From the NCBI GenBank assembly GCA_046299555.1, contig JBKBHS010000001.1, positions 1,612,001-1,676,000 on the forward strand: a stretch of 64,000 nt of DNA, in the 5' to 3' direction. The notes beneath the pieces are model-generated. The model was not told where the DNA came from, searched no databases, and saw nothing but the letters and a program-made list of their open reading frames with translations. The DNA comes from CALKJP01 sp046299555. GTDB lineage: Bacteria; Bacteroidota; Bacteroidia; JACCXN01. Positions 44,783-54,287 of the stretch are shown piece by piece (position 1 is the first letter of the stretch; each line of letters opens with the position of its first letter). Made by a program: the position numbers and the translations under genes.

Positions 44783-45640
44783 ATGGAAAAATTAAAAATT
44801 GCAATTCAAAAATCAGGACGATTAAATGAAGATTCCATTAAGCTTTTAAAAGAGTGCGGAATCAATTTAAGTAATGGTGTTAATAAGCTAAAAACGGAAG
44901 CTTCAAATTTCCCTATGGAAGTGTTTTTTTTACGCGATGATGATATTCCACAGTATGTTGAAGATGGTGTGGCTGATATAGGAATAGTGGGAGAAAATGT
45001 ATTTCTCGAAAAAAACAAAAAAGTTAAAATAATAGATCGCTTAGGTTTTGCTAAATGTCGCTTATCCATTGCGATTCCTAAAAATGAAACATATAATTCT
45101 ATTAAAGATTTAGAAGGAAAAAGAATAGCAACAAGTTATTCGGTAATACTTTCTGACTTTTTAAAGAAACATAAGGTGATTGCCGAAATACATGACATAA
45201 GTGGTTCGGTAGAAATTGCTCCCGGAATTGGTCTTGCTGATGCAATTTGCGACTTAGTAAGTTCCGGAAGTACTTTGTTTATGAACGGATTAAAAGAGGT
45301 AGAAGTAATTTTAAAATCTGAAGCGGTACTTATTGGAAATGCTATCATTTCTTCAGAAAAGAAAAATATACTGAACAAGCTTTTATTTAGAATAAAAGCC
45401 GTAAGAAATGCAAAAAATAACAAGTATATTTTATTAAATGCTCCAAATGAAAAACTGGATGAAATTTGCAAAATACTACCCGGCATGAAAAGCCCTACTA
45501 TATTGCCATTAGCTGAAAAAGGATGGAGTTCGGTGCATTCGGTTGTAAATGAAGACGATTTTTGGGAAATAATCGAAAACCTGAAAGCCAATGGGGCACA
45601 GGGAATTTTAGTAGTTCCAATTGAAAAAATGATTGTTTAA
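44783..45640 (+). CDS. hisG: ATP phosphoribosyltransferase HisG (long form)
   Basis: A 285-residue enzyme catalysing the first step of histidine synthesis (ATP + PRPP). LKIAIQKSGRLNEDSIKLL starts the protein; DDDIPQYVEDGVADIGIVGE (about residues 51-70) and EIAPGIGLADAICDLVSSG-like phosphoribosyl-binding block (about 147-165) are diagnostic. The C-terminal ACT-like regulatory domain (MKSPTILPLAEKGWSSVHSV) marks the long, self-sufficient form that needs no HisZ and is feedback-inhibited by His. The start at 44783 is chosen because an earlier in-frame GTG at 44723 lies inside the attenuator hairpins. Confidence 0.95.
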   Translation: MEKLKIAIQKSGRLNEDSIKLLKECGINLSNGVNKLKTEASNFPMEVFFLRDDDIPQYVEDGVADIGIVGENVFLEKNKKVKIIDRLGFAKCRLSIAIPKNETYNSIKDLEGKRIATSYSVILSDFLKKHKVIAEIHDISGSVEIAPGIGLADAICDLVSSGSTLFMNGLKEVEVILKSEAVLIGNAIISSEKKNILNKLLFRIKAVRNAKNNKYILLNAPNEKLDEICKILPGMKSPTILPLAEKGWSSVHSVVNEDDFWEIIENLKANGAQGILVVPIEKMIV

Positions 45641-45651
45641 ACTTAGATTAT

Positions 45652-46959
45652 ATGCAAGTAATTATTAATCCTGATAAAAAATCCTGGAAAGAAATTTTAA
45701 AGCGCCCGGTAATTGATACTACTTCGCTTGAAACAACTGTAAGAGGTATTTTAAATAATGTGAAACAATATGGAGATAAAGCACTAATTAAATATACTGA
45801 GCAATTTGATAAGGTTAAATTAACTTCTTTAAAAGTAAGTGCTGAAGAAATTGAAATGGCTTGTAATGGCTTGGATGAAGCATTAAAATTATCGATTGAA
45901 AAAGCTAAACGAAATATTGAAAAATTTCATTTACCTCAAATTCAAAAAGCAGAAATAATTGAAACCACACAAGGTGTAAAATGCTGGCGCAAAAGTGTAG
46001 GAATTGAAAAAGTTGGATTTTATATACCGGGAGGTTCAGCACCACTTTTTTCTACTATCTTAATGCTTGCGGTTCCTGCAAAAATTGCCGAATGCAAGGA
46101 AATTATTTTATGTACGCCTCCTCAAAAAGATGGATCTATTCATCCTGCCATTTTATTTACGGCTCATTTGGTAGGTATTACCCAAATTTATAAAGTTGGC
46201 GGAGTACAAGCTATTGCTGCAATGACTTATGGAACTGAAACTATACCACAGGTTTACAAAATTTTTGGTCCGGGAAATCAATATGTAACGTGTGCTAAGC
46301 AATTGGTGAGTAATGAAGGTGTAGCGATTGACATGCCTGCCGGGCCATCAGAAGTGGCCATATTAGCTGACAATTCATGTGTTCCTCAATTTGTGGCTGC
46401 CGATTTGTTATCTCAGGCAGAACATGGACCTGACAGTCAGGTATTATTGGTAGCGCTTAATGAAGAGATAGTAACATCTGTAAAAGAAGAAGTAGAAAAG
46501 CAATTAGCTCTTTTGCCTCGAAAAGAAATTGCTCAAAAAGCTCTTGAAAATAGCAAAGCTATTGTAATTAGCGATTATAATGTAGCTATGGAATTATTAA
46601 ACGAATATGCACCTGAGCATTTAATAATGGCTTGTGAGCATACGGATGTTTTGCTTGATAAAGTAGTGAATGCAGGTTCTGTTTTTGTTGGTAATTATGC
46701 GCCTGAAAGCCTTGGAGATTATGCTTCAGGGACTAATCATACGCTCCCTACCAATGGATATGCCCGAATGTATAGCGGAGTTTCGGTAGATAGTTTTGTA
46801 AAGAAAATTACCTTTCAGCAGGTAGATGCAAAAGGTATAAAATTACTTGGAAACGTAGTGGAAATTATGGCAGAGGCAGAAGGTTTACACGCACATAAAA
46901 ATGCAGTAAGTGTTCGATTAGACTATATTAAAAATAATCGTTTAAACATTGAAGAATGA
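45652..46959 (+). CDS. hisD: Histidinol dehydrogenase HisD
   Basis: A 435-residue zinc enzyme that oxidises L-histidinol to L-histidine with two NAD+. Diagnostic stretches are KVGFYIPGGSAPLFSTILML near residues 121-140, KVGGVQAIAAMTYGTETIPQ near 181-200, IFGPGNQYVTCAKQLV, and QAEHGPDSQVLLVAL near 257-271, with the zinc and catalytic residues (Gln, His, His, Glu) in conserved places. It follows hisG by 11 bases and overlaps hisC by four. Confidence 0.97.
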   Translation: MQVIINPDKKSWKEILKRPVIDTTSLETTVRGILNNVKQYGDKALIKYTEQFDKVKLTSLKVSAEEIEMACNGLDEALKLSIEKAKRNIEKFHLPQIQKAEIIETTQGVKCWRKSVGIEKVGFYIPGGSAPLFSTILMLAVPAKIAECKEIILCTPPQKDGSIHPAILFTAHLVGITQIYKVGGVQAIAAMTYGTETIPQVYKIFGPGNQYVTCAKQLVSNEGVAIDMPAGPSEVAILADNSCVPQFVAADLLSQAEHGPDSQVLLVALNEEIVTSVKEEVEKQLALLPRKEIAQKALENSKAIVISDYNVAMELLNEYAPEHLIMACEHTDVLLDKVVNAGSVFVGNYAPESLGDYASGTNHTLPTNGYARMYSGVSVDSFVKKITFQQVDAKGIKLLGNVVEIMAEAEGLHAHKNAVSVRLDYIKNNRLNIEE

Positions 46960-47990
46960 ATCTTGAAAAATTAGTCAGAAAAAATATTTGGTCGCTAAAG
47001 CCATATTCTTCTGCAAGAGATGAATTTAAAGGCGAAGCTGAAGTTTATTTAGATGCCAATGAAAGCCCTTTTAATACCGGTTTAAATCGTTATCCTGACC
47101 CCTATCAATGGAAATTGAAAGAAGTACTTTCCAAAGAAAAAAATGTCCCCGTAAAAAATATTTTGTTAGGCAATGGTAGTGATGAAGTAATTGACTTGTT
47201 GTATAGAACCTTTTGCAATCCGGGAATTGATAATGTTATAATTTGTCCGCCAACTTACGGAATGTATGAGGTATCAGCCAATATAAATGATATTGATGTC
47301 AAAAAGGTAAATCTTAATCATGATTTTCAGTTAAATGTATCTGCTATTATAGATGCTATTGACCAAGAGAAAACCAAGTTGATTTTTATTTGTTCTCCCA
47401 ACAATCCAACGGCAAATAGTATTTATAAAAACGATGTTTTAACATTAATTGAAAAATTTAATGGAATAGTGGTGGTGGATGAAGCTTATATTGACTTTAC
47501 TTCAGAGAAAAGTTTTACGGAATATTTAGATAAATATCCCAATCTGGTTGTTATGCAAACACTTTCAAAAGCATGGGGATTGGCTGCAATTCGCTTAGGA
47601 ATTTTATTTGCGCAGAAGGAAATAATTAACATCATGAACAAAGTTAAACCTCCCTATAATGTGAATGAACTTACACAAAAGGCAGCTATTGAAGCTCTAA
47701 GTAATAAGCAGCAAAAAGAACAGTGGGTAAAAGAAATTTTAGCAGAAAGAAATAATCTTGAAAAACAATTAGCTGAACTGAGTTGTGTAGAAAAGTTGTA
47801 TCCAAGCGATGCTAATTTTATATTAGCTAAAGTAACAGATGCTAAAGGTATTTATAACTATTTGGTTGAAAGAAAAATTATAGTACGTGACAGAAGCAAT
47901 GTAAGCCTATGCGAAAATTGCTTACGCATTACCGTTGGAACTAAACAAGAAAATGAAAAATTAATAGCTGCATTAAAATCATATTTATAA
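46956..47990 (+). CDS. hisC: Histidinol-phosphate aminotransferase HisC
   Basis: A 344-residue PLP-dependent enzyme that makes L-histidinol phosphate. LDANESPFNTGLNRYPDPYQ (about residues 32-51) and LLGNGSDEVIDLLYRTFCNP (69-88) are standard; FICSPNNPTANSI carries the cofactor-contacting Asn; the PLP-binding Lys is in QTLSKAWGLAAIRLGIL near residues 203-219, and RDRSNVSLCENCLRITVGT ends the fold. It overlaps hisD by four bases and is one base before hisB, so the genes are translationally coupled. Confidence 0.97.
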   Translation: MNLEKLVRKNIWSLKPYSSARDEFKGEAEVYLDANESPFNTGLNRYPDPYQWKLKEVLSKEKNVPVKNILLGNGSDEVIDLLYRTFCNPGIDNVIICPPTYGMYEVSANINDIDVKKVNLNHDFQLNVSAIIDAIDQEKTKLIFICSPNNPTANSIYKNDVLTLIEKFNGIVVVDEAYIDFTSEKSFTEYLDKYPNLVVMQTLSKAWGLAAIRLGILFAQKEIINIMNKVKPPYNVNELTQKAAIEALSNKQQKEQWVKEILAERNNLEKQLAELSCVEKLYPSDANFILAKVTDAKGIYNYLVERKIIVRDRSNVSLCENCLRITVGTKQENEKLIAALKSYL

Positions 47991-47991
47991 A

Positions 47992-49104
47992 ATGAAGAAA
48001 AAAGCCTTGTTTATTGACAGAGATGGTACAATTATAGTTGAACCTCCTGTTACTTTTCAAATTGATACATTAAAAAAATTAGAATTTTTACCGGGTGTAA
48101 TTCGTAATCTATATAAAATCTGTAACGAATTAGATTATGATTTGGTAATGGTAACCAATCAGGATGGTCTTGGAACACCTGCATATCCGCAGGAAAGTTT
48201 TGATTTGGTTCATGGAAAAATGATGCAAGTTTTAATGAATGAAGACATTCATTTTAAATCGGTTCATGTGGATTGTTCTTTTGAATATGAAAACAAACCT
48301 ACCAGAAAACCCGGAACAGCCATGTTAGTTGATTATATGAATGGAGATTATGATTTAGCAAATTCCTATGTAATAGGCGATAGATTAACCGATGTAAAAT
48401 TGGCAATGAACTTAGGCGCAAAAGCCATTTTTATTCGCAATTACGATAATCCGGAGGGTTGGGAAGATAAAATATCACTTGTTGCAAACCATTGGGATGA
48501 AATTTATGATTTTTTAAAATTACCACATAGAAGCATTGATCATTTAAGAAAAACAAGCGAAACGGATGTATTTATACACTTAAACCTTGATGGCAAAGGT
48601 AAAGCTCAAATAACTACAGGTTTAGGATTTTTCGATCACATGCTGGAGCAAATAGCTCGACATGGAAATATTGATTTATATGTCATTGTAAAAGGTGATT
48701 TACATATAGATGAACATCATACCATTGAAGACACGGCCATAACTTTAGGTGAAGCATTTTTAAAAGCATTGGGTGATAAAAAGGGAATTGAACGTTATGG
48801 TTTTTGTTTGCCAATGGACGATTGCTTGGCTCAAGTAGCGCTTGATTTTGGAGGTCGACCATGGTTAGAGTGGAATGCTGAATTTAAGCGCGAAAAAGTG
48901 GGAGATATGCCTACAGAAATGTTTAAACATTTTTTTAAATCCTTTAGCGATGCTGCAAAATGTAATCTGAATATAAAAGCAGAAGGGGAAAATGAGCATC
49001 ATAAAATTGAGGCTATTTTTAAAGCTTTTGCAAAATCTATTAAAATGGCGGTAAAACGCGATGCCTCTAATATGCAGTTGCCAAGCACTAAGGGAATTAT
49101 TTAA
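47992..49104 (+). CDS. hisB: Bifunctional histidinol-phosphatase / imidazoleglycerol-phosphate dehydratase HisB
   Basis: A 370-residue fusion. The N-terminal HAD phosphatase domain (about residues 1-165) starts LFIDRDGTIIVEPP with the nucleophile Asp, and MVTNQDGLGT and NSYVIGDRLTDVKLAMNLGA are the later HAD motifs. The C-terminal dehydratase domain (about 180-370) has GLGFFDHMLEQIARHG, DEHHTIEDTAITLGEA and ENEHHKIEAIFKAFAK with metal-binding His residues. Both activities appear complete. It overlaps the MFS gene downstream by one base; hisH, hisA, hisF and hisI do not follow. Confidence 0.96.
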   Translation: MKKKALFIDRDGTIIVEPPVTFQIDTLKKLEFLPGVIRNLYKICNELDYDLVMVTNQDGLGTPAYPQESFDLVHGKMMQVLMNEDIHFKSVHVDCSFEYENKPTRKPGTAMLVDYMNGDYDLANSYVIGDRLTDVKLAMNLGAKAIFIRNYDNPEGWEDKISLVANHWDEIYDFLKLPHRSIDHLRKTSETDVFIHLNLDGKGKAQITTGLGFFDHMLEQIARHGNIDLYVIVKGDLHIDEHHTIEDTAITLGEAFLKALGDKKGIERYGFCLPMDDCLAQVALDFGGRPWLEWNAEFKREKVGDMPTEMFKHFFKSFSDAAKCNLNIKAEGENEHHKIEAIFKAFAKSIKMAVKRDASNMQLPSTKGII

Positions 49105-50372
49105 TGAATATATTAGGAATCTTTCGTTCTGCCGAAGCTACAGCTGTTTTTAAACACAAAGAATTTAATCTTTTAGTAAGTGCACGTGTGTTGATTACAC
49201 TTGCCTTTTTAGCTCAAAATGTTACGCTTTATTGGCAAATGTTTGAGTTGACGGGCGATGCGCTTTCACTGGGAATGATTGGACTATCTGAAGCTATCCC
49301 TGCTTTAGGGGTTGCCTTATATGCCGGACATTTAGCCGATACCATGGATAGGCGAAAATTGGCTGTTTGGTCATATTTTGTTTTCTGGCTTTGTTCCCTT
49401 ACCTTATTGTTAGTTGCCTATTTTGTCTCAAAAGAATTTTTAAAGGCTCATACTTATATCATTTATGCAATCATATTTATTAGTGGTTTGGCAAGAGGAT
49501 TTTATCGTCCAACTTCCTTTGCCTTATTAACGCAGGTTTTACCACGTAATTTATATGCCAGTGGTGTAGCTTGGAACAGTACCTTCTGGCAAACAGCATC
49601 GGTAGGAGGTTCCGCTATCGGAGGTTTAATTATCGGGAGTTATGGTATTTCCTACAGCTTTTTATTTACCGTTATTTTATCATTGGCAGGCTGGATATTA
49701 ATTTCGAATATTTCACCCAAACCTCCTGTTGAGAAAAAAGAAAAACAGTCGCTGGCTGAAAGTCTTTCTGCGGGTGTAAAATTTGTGTTTAAAAGCCAGA
49801 TTTTTTTAGGAGCCATGCTTTTAGATTTAGTAGCGGTATTATTTGGAGGTGCAGTAGCATTACTTTCGGTTTTTGCCAAAGATATTTTACATGTAGGAGC
49901 TTTTGAATTTGGTTTACTAAACTCCGCACCATCGCTTGGCGCAATTATTACAGCTGCGTTTTTAGCTTATAAGCCCCCTCTTAGATATGCCGGAAAAGCC
50001 TTAATAATTGCTGTTTCAGGATTTGGATTTTGTATGATTGGCTTTGCATTATCTACCAGTTTTTATCTTTCATTATTTATGCTATTATTAAGCGGAATGT
50101 TTGATTCTGTAAGTGTAGTAGTACGTTCTTCCATTATGCAATTACTCACTCCTGATGATATGCGAGGTAGAGTATCTGCTGTTAATACCATGTTCATAGG
50201 TTCGTCAAACGAATTAGGTGCTTTCGAATCAGGTGTTGCAGCACGTATATTAGGAGTAGTTCCTTCTGTTGTTTTTGGCGGATCAGTGGCTGTTGTATCG
50301 TCTATTATTGCTGCATTTTCTGCCCCTAAACTCAGAAATTTGAATCTTAAAGAAAATGCTATGCAAGAATAA
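49104..50372 (+). CDS. MFS transporter (EntS-like MFS_3 family)
   Basis: A 422-residue, about 12-helix transporter. The cytoplasmic loop 2/3 signature is seen as GHLADTMDRRKLAV near residues 75-88, and a second half with SSIMQLLTPDDMRGRVSAVN near 350-369, typical of the EntS/MFS_3 exporters. It starts by a one-base overlap with hisB, so it is translated from the his transcript. That makes co-regulation with histidine supply likely. Its substrate is unknown; an export function for a pathway intermediate or an unrelated cargo is possible but unproved. Confidence 0.9.
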   Translation: MNILGIFRSAEATAVFKHKEFNLLVSARVLITLAFLAQNVTLYWQMFELTGDALSLGMIGLSEAIPALGVALYAGHLADTMDRRKLAVWSYFVFWLCSLTLLLVAYFVSKEFLKAHTYIIYAIIFISGLARGFYRPTSFALLTQVLPRNLYASGVAWNSTFWQTASVGGSAIGGLIIGSYGISYSFLFTVILSLAGWILISNISPKPPVEKKEKQSLAESLSAGVKFVFKSQIFLGAMLLDLVAVLFGGAVALLSVFAKDILHVGAFEFGLLNSAPSLGAIITAAFLAYKPPLRYAGKALIIAVSGFGFCMIGFALSTSFYLSLFMLLLSGMFDSVSVVVRSSIMQLLTPDDMRGRVSAVNTMFIGSSNELGAFESGVAARILGVVPSVVFGGSVAVVSSIIAAFSAPKLRNLNLKENAMQE

Positions 50373-50404
50373 TATATTTTTGTTCATATAATATTTTTAC
50401 ATTC

Positions 50405-52474
50405 ATGAAACGATTTGCCATATTACTATTCTTGTGTATTTATTTTTTTCAATCTCAAGCACAGATAAATCCCGATAACATTAAAATTGTTCGCGATTCT
50501 TTTGGTGTACCACATATTATGGCTCCAACCGATGCTGAAGTAGCCTACGGTTTGGCTTGGGCTCATGCAGAAGATGATTTTAAAAGTATTCAGCGTATGC
50601 TTATGCTTGCAAAAGGAAGATTAGGTGAGGTAGAAGGAAAAGATGGAGCCGTATCTGATTATTTTGTTCAGTTTATAAAAGCAAAAGAATTAGTTGATCA
50701 GCGTTATGACATCGATATTTCAGCTGATTTTAAAAAAGTGTTGGAGGGCTATGCAGCAGGCCTTTCTGCATATGCTGCCAAACATAAAAAGGAAGTTGTT
50801 TTAAAAGATTTTTTCCCTGTTACAGGAAAAGATATTGTGATGGGTTATACGGTAATTTTAACCAGCATGGTGGGTTTAACCAAAGCTATGCAGTTTACCA
50901 TGCAAGGTAGGCCTGATGATTATATTTTTAATGCCAACTTAGGCTCTAATGCATTTGCCATTAATTCAAAGCTTTCAGATAACGGACATACTTTTTTAGC
51001 CATAAATCCTCATATACCCTTAGAAGGGCCTATGTCGTGGTACGAAGCACATTTGCAAAGTGAAGAAGGCTGGAATATGTATGGTGCTTTATTTCCGGGA
51101 ATGGTAAGTCCTGCTATGGGATGTAATGATAATTTGGGCTGGGGAGTTACATTTAACTGGCCTGATTATGTGGATATATATCGTATGAAGTTAAATCCGA
51201 AAAATAAAAATCAATATTGGTACGATGGTAAATGGCATAATTTTGAAGTAAGAAAAGTTCCTTTGAAAGTTAAAACTAAAATGGGAAAAATCACGGTAAA
51301 ACGTGAGGCTTTATGGTGTAAATATGGCCCGGCAATGCGCGTAAAAGATGAAGTATATGCATTTCGTCATAATGCCATGTTTAATGTAAAAGGAGCGGAG
51401 CAATGGTATCGTATGGGGAAAGCGCAAAATTTTTCGCAGTATAAAGCAGCTTTGGAAGTTCAGGGAATTCCACTGTTTAATTTTGTGTACGGTGATAAAA
51501 ATGATACCATACATTATATTTTTAGTGGATTATTACCCAAGCGAACACCCGGTTACAACTGGCAAAAAACATTACCGGGCGATACTTCTGCCACTTTATG
51601 GAATGAAATGTATAAAGTAGATGAATTGCCTCAGGTGTTAAATCTCGATTGTGGTTATGTGTATAACACGAATAATACCCCTTTTCGTTCATCTTGTGAA
51701 GAAAACTGTCCTAAAGAAAATTATTTCGATACACTTTCCGGATTTTACTGGAATAGAACTAATAATCGCGATTTACGTTTCCGTGAATTGATTGAAAGCC
51801 GCTCACAATTCAATTATCAGCAAATAAAAGAAATTAAATACGATGTACAATATCCGACAAAAAAAGGTGGTATTTATAACTCATTTCTTCCTGTTTATAA
51901 TTTAGACGAATCAAAGTATCCGGAAATAGCGGATGCCATTGCTCATCTTAAAAAATGGGATTTCAGCGGTAAAAAGGAAAATAGACATACCGCATTGGCA
52001 CTTATAACTTTTAACTATTTGTTTAAAGCCATAGGCGCAGGATACAAAGAAATGGAGTTAGGAATAAGCTATTCTGAAGAATTATTGGTTCAATCTATAA
52101 AGCAGGCAAAGGAGTATTTAATAAAACATCATGGAACATTTGATTTGCCATTAGGTGATGTGCAGAAATTAATAAGAGGAGATAAAAAATTGCCTTTACA
52201 AGGCATGCCCGAAACTTTAGGATCTTTATATGCTGTTAGAACAGATGATGGATATTTAAAAGGAGTAAATGGCGATACATTTGTAATGTTTGCCGATTTT
52301 TCTAAAGAAGGAAATTCTTTTGAAGCGGTGGTGCCATTTGGAGCTTCACGTCATCCGGATAGCCCTCATTATACCGACCAAATGGAATTATACAGCAATC
52401 AGCAATTGAAAAAAGTTTCGCTCGATAAAAATCTGGTGATAAAAAATGCTATAAGAATATACAGTCCGAAGTAA
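50405..52474 (+). CDS. Penicillin acylase family N-terminal nucleophile hydrolase
   Basis: A 689-residue secreted amidohydrolase. Signal peptide RFAILLFLCIYFFQSQAQ. The alpha part (residues about 20-170) begins NIKIVRDSFGVPHIMA, and the self-cleavage site is NLGSNAFAI with Ser181 as the N-terminal nucleophile after autoproteolysis. The beta chain has GCNDNLGWGVTFNWPDYVDI, and VYNTNNTPF near residue 420 fits the oxyanion Asn. It is in the aculeacin A acylase/AHL acylase branch by overall pattern, but substrate (acyl-homoserine lactone, peptide or lactam) cannot be inferred. It starts 32 bases after the MFS gene and may share its transcript. Confidence 0.9.
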   Translation: MKRFAILLFLCIYFFQSQAQINPDNIKIVRDSFGVPHIMAPTDAEVAYGLAWAHAEDDFKSIQRMLMLAKGRLGEVEGKDGAVSDYFVQFIKAKELVDQRYDIDISADFKKVLEGYAAGLSAYAAKHKKEVVLKDFFPVTGKDIVMGYTVILTSMVGLTKAMQFTMQGRPDDYIFNANLGSNAFAINSKLSDNGHTFLAINPHIPLEGPMSWYEAHLQSEEGWNMYGALFPGMVSPAMGCNDNLGWGVTFNWPDYVDIYRMKLNPKNKNQYWYDGKWHNFEVRKVPLKVKTKMGKITVKREALWCKYGPAMRVKDEVYAFRHNAMFNVKGAEQWYRMGKAQNFSQYKAALEVQGIPLFNFVYGDKNDTIHYIFSGLLPKRTPGYNWQKTLPGDTSATLWNEMYKVDELPQVLNLDCGYVYNTNNTPFRSSCEENCPKENYFDTLSGFYWNRTNNRDLRFRELIESRSQFNYQQIKEIKYDVQYPTKKGGIYNSFLPVYNLDESKYPEIADAIAHLKKWDFSGKKENRHTALALITFNYLFKAIGAGYKEMELGISYSEELLVQSIKQAKEYLIKHHGTFDLPLGDVQKLIRGDKKLPLQGMPETLGSLYAVRTDDGYLKGVNGDTFVMFADFSKEGNSFEAVVPFGASRHPDSPHYTDQMELYSNQQLKKVSLDKNLVIKNAIRIYSPK

Positions 52475-52475
52475 T

Positions 52476-53804
52476 TTATTCAATAATTAAAAATACTTCT
52501 TCTTTTTTCAATCGCATTTTCGCCCAGTTTTTAATTTTTTCTTTTTCTGTTTCATTTATTTTTCCATTAATGGTTTTAATGAATAACACAGGTGTATTAA
52601 CTCCATTTGAATTATCCGGATTTGAAAATAACTTAGTCTCTGCGTAAAAACATTGTTCAACCTGAGGATAGATAGCTTTTAATTCTATCAAAAGTAAATA
52701 ACCAATGTTTGAAATATTTTTAATACTGTCAATTGAAAAGTTTTTTTCTGTTATAGATTGTTTTAATCTTTCAACTTCTTTCTGAAGATTTATTGTTTCT
52801 AATTTTTGTGCATCTATCTCATCAAAAGTAAGTCCCTGATTAAAAATTATGGATGATTTTTGTAATTTGAAATTTTGAGATAAGCTTTTGATTTTTTCTT
52901 TTTGAGTATCACTCAAACTGCTTCCAGCAAAAGTTAATGATATAGTTTTTTTATTTGCATCTATTTTGCTTGAAAGCAAATAATTACCCTCAAAATAACT
53001 GATACTTTCAATAAACTTACTTGCATTTTCATTAAATCGTTCTTTTTGAACTAATAGGTATCCAAAATAAATACTAGGAACAGTAACGATAACAATTACA
53101 ATAGAAATCCATCTGTTTACACGTTTTTTGGCATTTATATCTACTAATGTGGTAATGGGGAATTTTAAATATTGTGAAATAGCAACGGATGCAAGTGCAA
53201 TAAAAACAGTATTGATAGTAAATAAATAGATGGCACCTAAAAAAAAGTCGAACTGTGCTGTTGCAATTCCATACCCTGCTGTACACAATGGTGGCATTAA
53301 TGCAGTTGCAATGGCTACACCCGGAATTACATTTCCTTTTTGTTTGGTGCTTATAGCTACTATTCCTGCTAAACCACCGAAAAGAGCAATTAATACATCA
53401 TAAATGCTAGGGCTTGTTCTTGCAAGAAGCTCTGAGTGAGCGGTTGAAATAGGACTAATGGCAAAATAAATACTTGATGTAACTAAGCTTGTAATTACTG
53501 CAAACGTAAAATTTTTAACAGCTTTTCTAAATAAAGGGAAATTATATGTTGCAATGCTATAGCCCATTCCATTTATAGGTCCCATGAGAGGTGAAATAAG
53601 CATGGCTCCAATAATTACAGCAGTAGAGTTCATATTTAAACCCACAGAAGCAATAATTATAGCAAAGGCCAAAATCCAGAGATTAGTTCCTTTAAAAACA
53701 ATCCCTTTTTCAATTTCTTCATGAATTACTTCATGGTTTTCGAGCTCAGATTCGAGATTAAAATAATAAATTACTTTTCTTATTATTTTAAAAGGTGTAG
53801 GCAT
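52476..53804 (-). CDS. DUF389 family membrane protein
   Basis: A 442-residue protein with about six to eight helices in the first 270 residues and a cytoplasmic or periplasmic C-terminal coiled region. The DUF389 core is seen in NSTAVIIGAMLISPLMGPIN (about residues 59-78) and GVAIATALMPPLCTAGYG (about 157-174), the usual landmark with Pro-Pro. Function of the family is unknown; one TIGR00341-type member is annotated as a possible transporter. It ends directly against penicillin acylase and is 3 bases downstream of a holin-like gene. Confidence 0.88.
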   Translation of the reverse strand: MPTPFKIIRKVIYYFNLESELENHEVIHEEIEKGIVFKGTNLWILAFAIIIASVGLNMNSTAVIIGAMLISPLMGPINGMGYSIATYNFPLFRKAVKNFTFAVITSLVTSSIYFAISPISTAHSELLARTSPSIYDVLIALFGGLAGIVAISTKQKGNVIPGVAIATALMPPLCTAGYGIATAQFDFFLGAIYLFTINTVFIALASVAISQYLKFPITTLVDINAKKRVNRWISIVIVIVTVPSIYFGYLLVQKERFNENASKFIESISYFEGNYLLSSKIDANKKTISLTFAGSSLSDTQKEKIKSLSQNFKLQKSSIIFNQGLTFDEIDAQKLETINLQKEVERLKQSITEKNFSIDSIKNISNIGYLLLIELKAIYPQVEQCFYAETKLFSNPDNSNGVNTPVLFIKTINGKINETEKEKIKNWAKMRLKKEEVFLIIE

Positions 53805-53807
53805 AAA

Positions 53808-54188
53808 CTATTCTATTCTATTATTATTGTTATTTAATCCTCCTATAGCTTCAAACACAGATGTGGTAAGCGAAAGTATTAAACTAAATAAAAGCGCCCA
53901 CCAAAAATTTCGAACTTCAAATCCATCAATCAGATTATCTGTTACAATTATTATTACTGCATTAATTACCAATAAAAATAAACCTAAAGTTATTACGGTA
54001 AAAGGAATGGTAAATATGATTAATAGTGGTTTTAAAAATGCATTTAAAAAAGCTAAAACAGCAGCTACCACTAATGCCGTAGTGAAGTTTTCTACATGAA
54101 CTCCCGGTAATATATATGCGCTGGTTAATACAGCTATGGATGAAATAATGAGTTTAGTGATAAACTGAAAGGCCTTGTTGTTTTCCAT
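53808..54188 (-). CDS. Phage holin family 4-like four-helix membrane protein
   Basis: A 126-residue membrane protein with about four transmembrane helices (LIISSIAVLTSAYILPGV, LVVAAVLAFLNAFLKPLLII, TVITLGLFLLVINAVIIIV, FWWALLFSLILSL). FLNAFLKPLLIIFTIPFTVI is the landmark of the superfamily IV holin-like family, which in most chromosomes is not part of a prophage. Its function outside phages is unknown. It is followed by DUF389 after three bases, so the two are probably an operon. Confidence 0.85.
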   Translation of the reverse strand: MENNKAFQFITKLIISSIAVLTSAYILPGVHVENFTTALVVAAVLAFLNAFLKPLLIIFTIPFTVITLGLFLLVINAVIIIVTDNLIDGFEVRNFWWALLFSLILSLTTSVFEAIGGLNNNNNRIE

Positions 54189-54227
54189 AATTCACAAATA
54201 TTTACTGCAATTTTAAGCATTAGCTTC

Positions 54228-54257
54228 TTGAAAAGCATTATTTAAAATGTAATTTTG
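54228..54257 (+). promoter_or_regulatory. Promoter of fumarylacetoacetase
   Basis: TTG at 54228-54230, a 19-base spacer, and TAATTTTG at 54250-54257: both boxes match the Bacteroidota primary sigma consensus exactly. The ATG at 54288 lies about 30 bases downstream. Confidence 0.75.
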
Positions 54258-54287
54258 TGAAAACTCATCAAATTAATTTTTAATAAA

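Noticed and set aside
45136..45591. 151-aa open frame on the minus strand in hisG
   Set aside because: It is the complement of conserved HisG codons, with Ser/Phe-rich composition typical of antisense frames.
53808..54188. Holin-like gene as a sign of a prophage
   Set aside because: No other phage genes are near, and this holin-like family is common on bacterial chromosomes outside prophages.
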